From Bradyrhizobium sp. NAS80.1 (GTDB lineage Bacteria; Pseudomonadota; Alphaproteobacteria; Rhizobiales; Xanthobacteraceae), in assembly GCF_001908205.1 (NCBI RefSeq), contig NZ_LGHL01000014.1, forward strand, positions 1-64,000: DNA of 64,000 bases. Direction: 5' to 3'. The notes beneath the pieces were generated by a model, which did no database searches, was not told the DNA's origin, and saw nothing but the letters and a program-made list of their open reading frames with translations. The translations under genes were made by a program, and so were the position numbers. Below are positions 63,699 to 64,000 of the stretch, piece by piece (the first letter of the stretch is position 1; every line of letters begins with the position of its first letter).

Positions 63699-64000
63699 TC
63701 ATTTCGCCTCGATCGTGCTCATGTGCCGCAGCCACTCGACGAGATAGAGAGACACGGAGGAGAGCGTGAAGACCGTGACGAGGCCCATCAGGATAATGTC
63801 ATAGGGGGCCGGCTTGAAGCCGAAGGCAAGCGCCGCCAGCACCAGCGCGGCGTAGGCCACTTGCGCCGCGGTGTTGAGCTTCGACACTTTCGACGGCTTC
63901 ATCTCGACCGGCTTGTCGAACAGCCAGGATACGATCACGGCGGCGACGATCATGATGTCGCGCGACACCACCAGGATCACGATCCAGCGGGGGATATCGC
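63699..64000 (-). CDS. CDP-alcohol phosphatidyltransferase family protein, 3' part only
   Basis: The window cuts off the 5' end; about 99 codons remain in frame to the edge. Hydrophobic helices with the sequence IPRWIVILVVSRDIMIVAAV and a basic KPSKVSKLNTAAQ are typical of the C-terminal half of phosphatidylglycerophosphate or cardiolipin synthase-type enzymes. The CDP-alcohol signature (DGxxAR...GxxxD) lies outside the window, so the exact product is unknown. It is upstream of hdaA on the same strand. Confidence 0.8.
   Translation of the reverse strand, partial: DIPRWIVILVVSRDIMIVAAVIVSWLFDKPVEMKPSKVSKLNTAAQVAYAALVLAALAFGFKPAPYDIILMGLVTVFTLSSVSLYLVEWLRHMSTIEAK

Noticed and set aside
1..64000. 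tRNA, rRNA or CRISPR
   Set aside because: I looked through gaps for the conserved T-loop motif, rRNA blocks and regular spaced repeats and saw none; a model search could still find a divergent RNA.
1..64000. Insertion sequence or prophage
   Set aside because: No transposase, integrase or phage structural gene is present; the only repeats are short palindromes.

Overview
The window is GC-rich DNA typical of an alphaproteobacterium. Bradyrhizobium or a close relative in the Nitrobacteraceae is the best guess. The evidence is the gene order (fabD-fabG-acpP-fabF-mltG-yicC-gmk; surA-pdxA-rsmA beside lptF-lptG-lptD; rpsF-rpsR-DUF2232-rplI), a DUF3551 protein, and several families of intergenic palindromes that I associate with this group. 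The genus is inference. I see no rRNA, tRNA, CRISPR array, insertion sequence or prophage. Most of the window is conserved chromosomal core with short accessory insertions.

Layout. 0.2-7.6 kb (minus strand): a branched-chain-type ABC binding protein, a frameshifted beta-propeller protein, a short-chain dehydrogenase, purF, cvpA and radA. 7.8-11 kb (plus): a periplasmic sugar-type binding protein overlapping a membrane GGDEF-EAL protein, a likely ligand-sensing c-di-GMP module. 11-17 kb (minus): a TauE-like permease, then an operon with a FadR-type regulator, a beta-hydroxyacid dehydrogenase, a polar-amino-acid-type ABC transporter and RpiB. 17-27 kb: small accessory genes, exonuclease III, alr (frameshifted), dnaB, a cyclopropane fatty acid synthase, a cytochrome-c-like protein with a long disordered tail, and a TetR-PaaI pair. 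27-30 kb: the ribosomal protein operon. 30-32 kb: a TetR-desaturase pair set between that operon and the fatty acid synthesis cluster. 32-39 kb: fatty acid synthesis, mltG, yicC and gmk (frameshifted). 39-43 kb: small exported proteins and an alcohol dehydrogenase. 43-51 kb (minus): lptF, lptG, lptD, surA, pdxA and rsmA, an envelope-biogenesis cluster. 51-57 kb: pepA, holC, a frameshifted lipoprotein, a frameshifted acetyltransferase and an ABC-F ATPase. 57.5-64 kb: ndk, a TerC-family protein, ppx, ppk, hdaA and the 3' part of a CDP-alcohol phosphatidyltransferase gene.

The most striking sequence-level observation is five coding regions broken by a single frameshift each. Four (propeller, alr, gmk, lipoprotein) are shifted +1 exactly at a run of four to seven G or C. 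As gmk is essential, residual homopolymer base-calling errors are the likeliest cause for those four. The fifth, an acetyltransferase, shifts the other way, not at a homopolymer, and may be genuine decay.

The best candidate for an under-described system is the binding protein plus GGDEF-EAL pair at 7.8-11 kb. It has no transporter partner, the genes overlap, and the layout resembles periplasmic-receptor control of c-di-GMP. Second is the 11.9-17.1 kb catabolic operon, whose enzyme set does not match its amino-acid-type transporter. Two TetR genes have clear inverted-repeat operators just upstream, and the FadR-type gene has a TGGTNNNACCA site.
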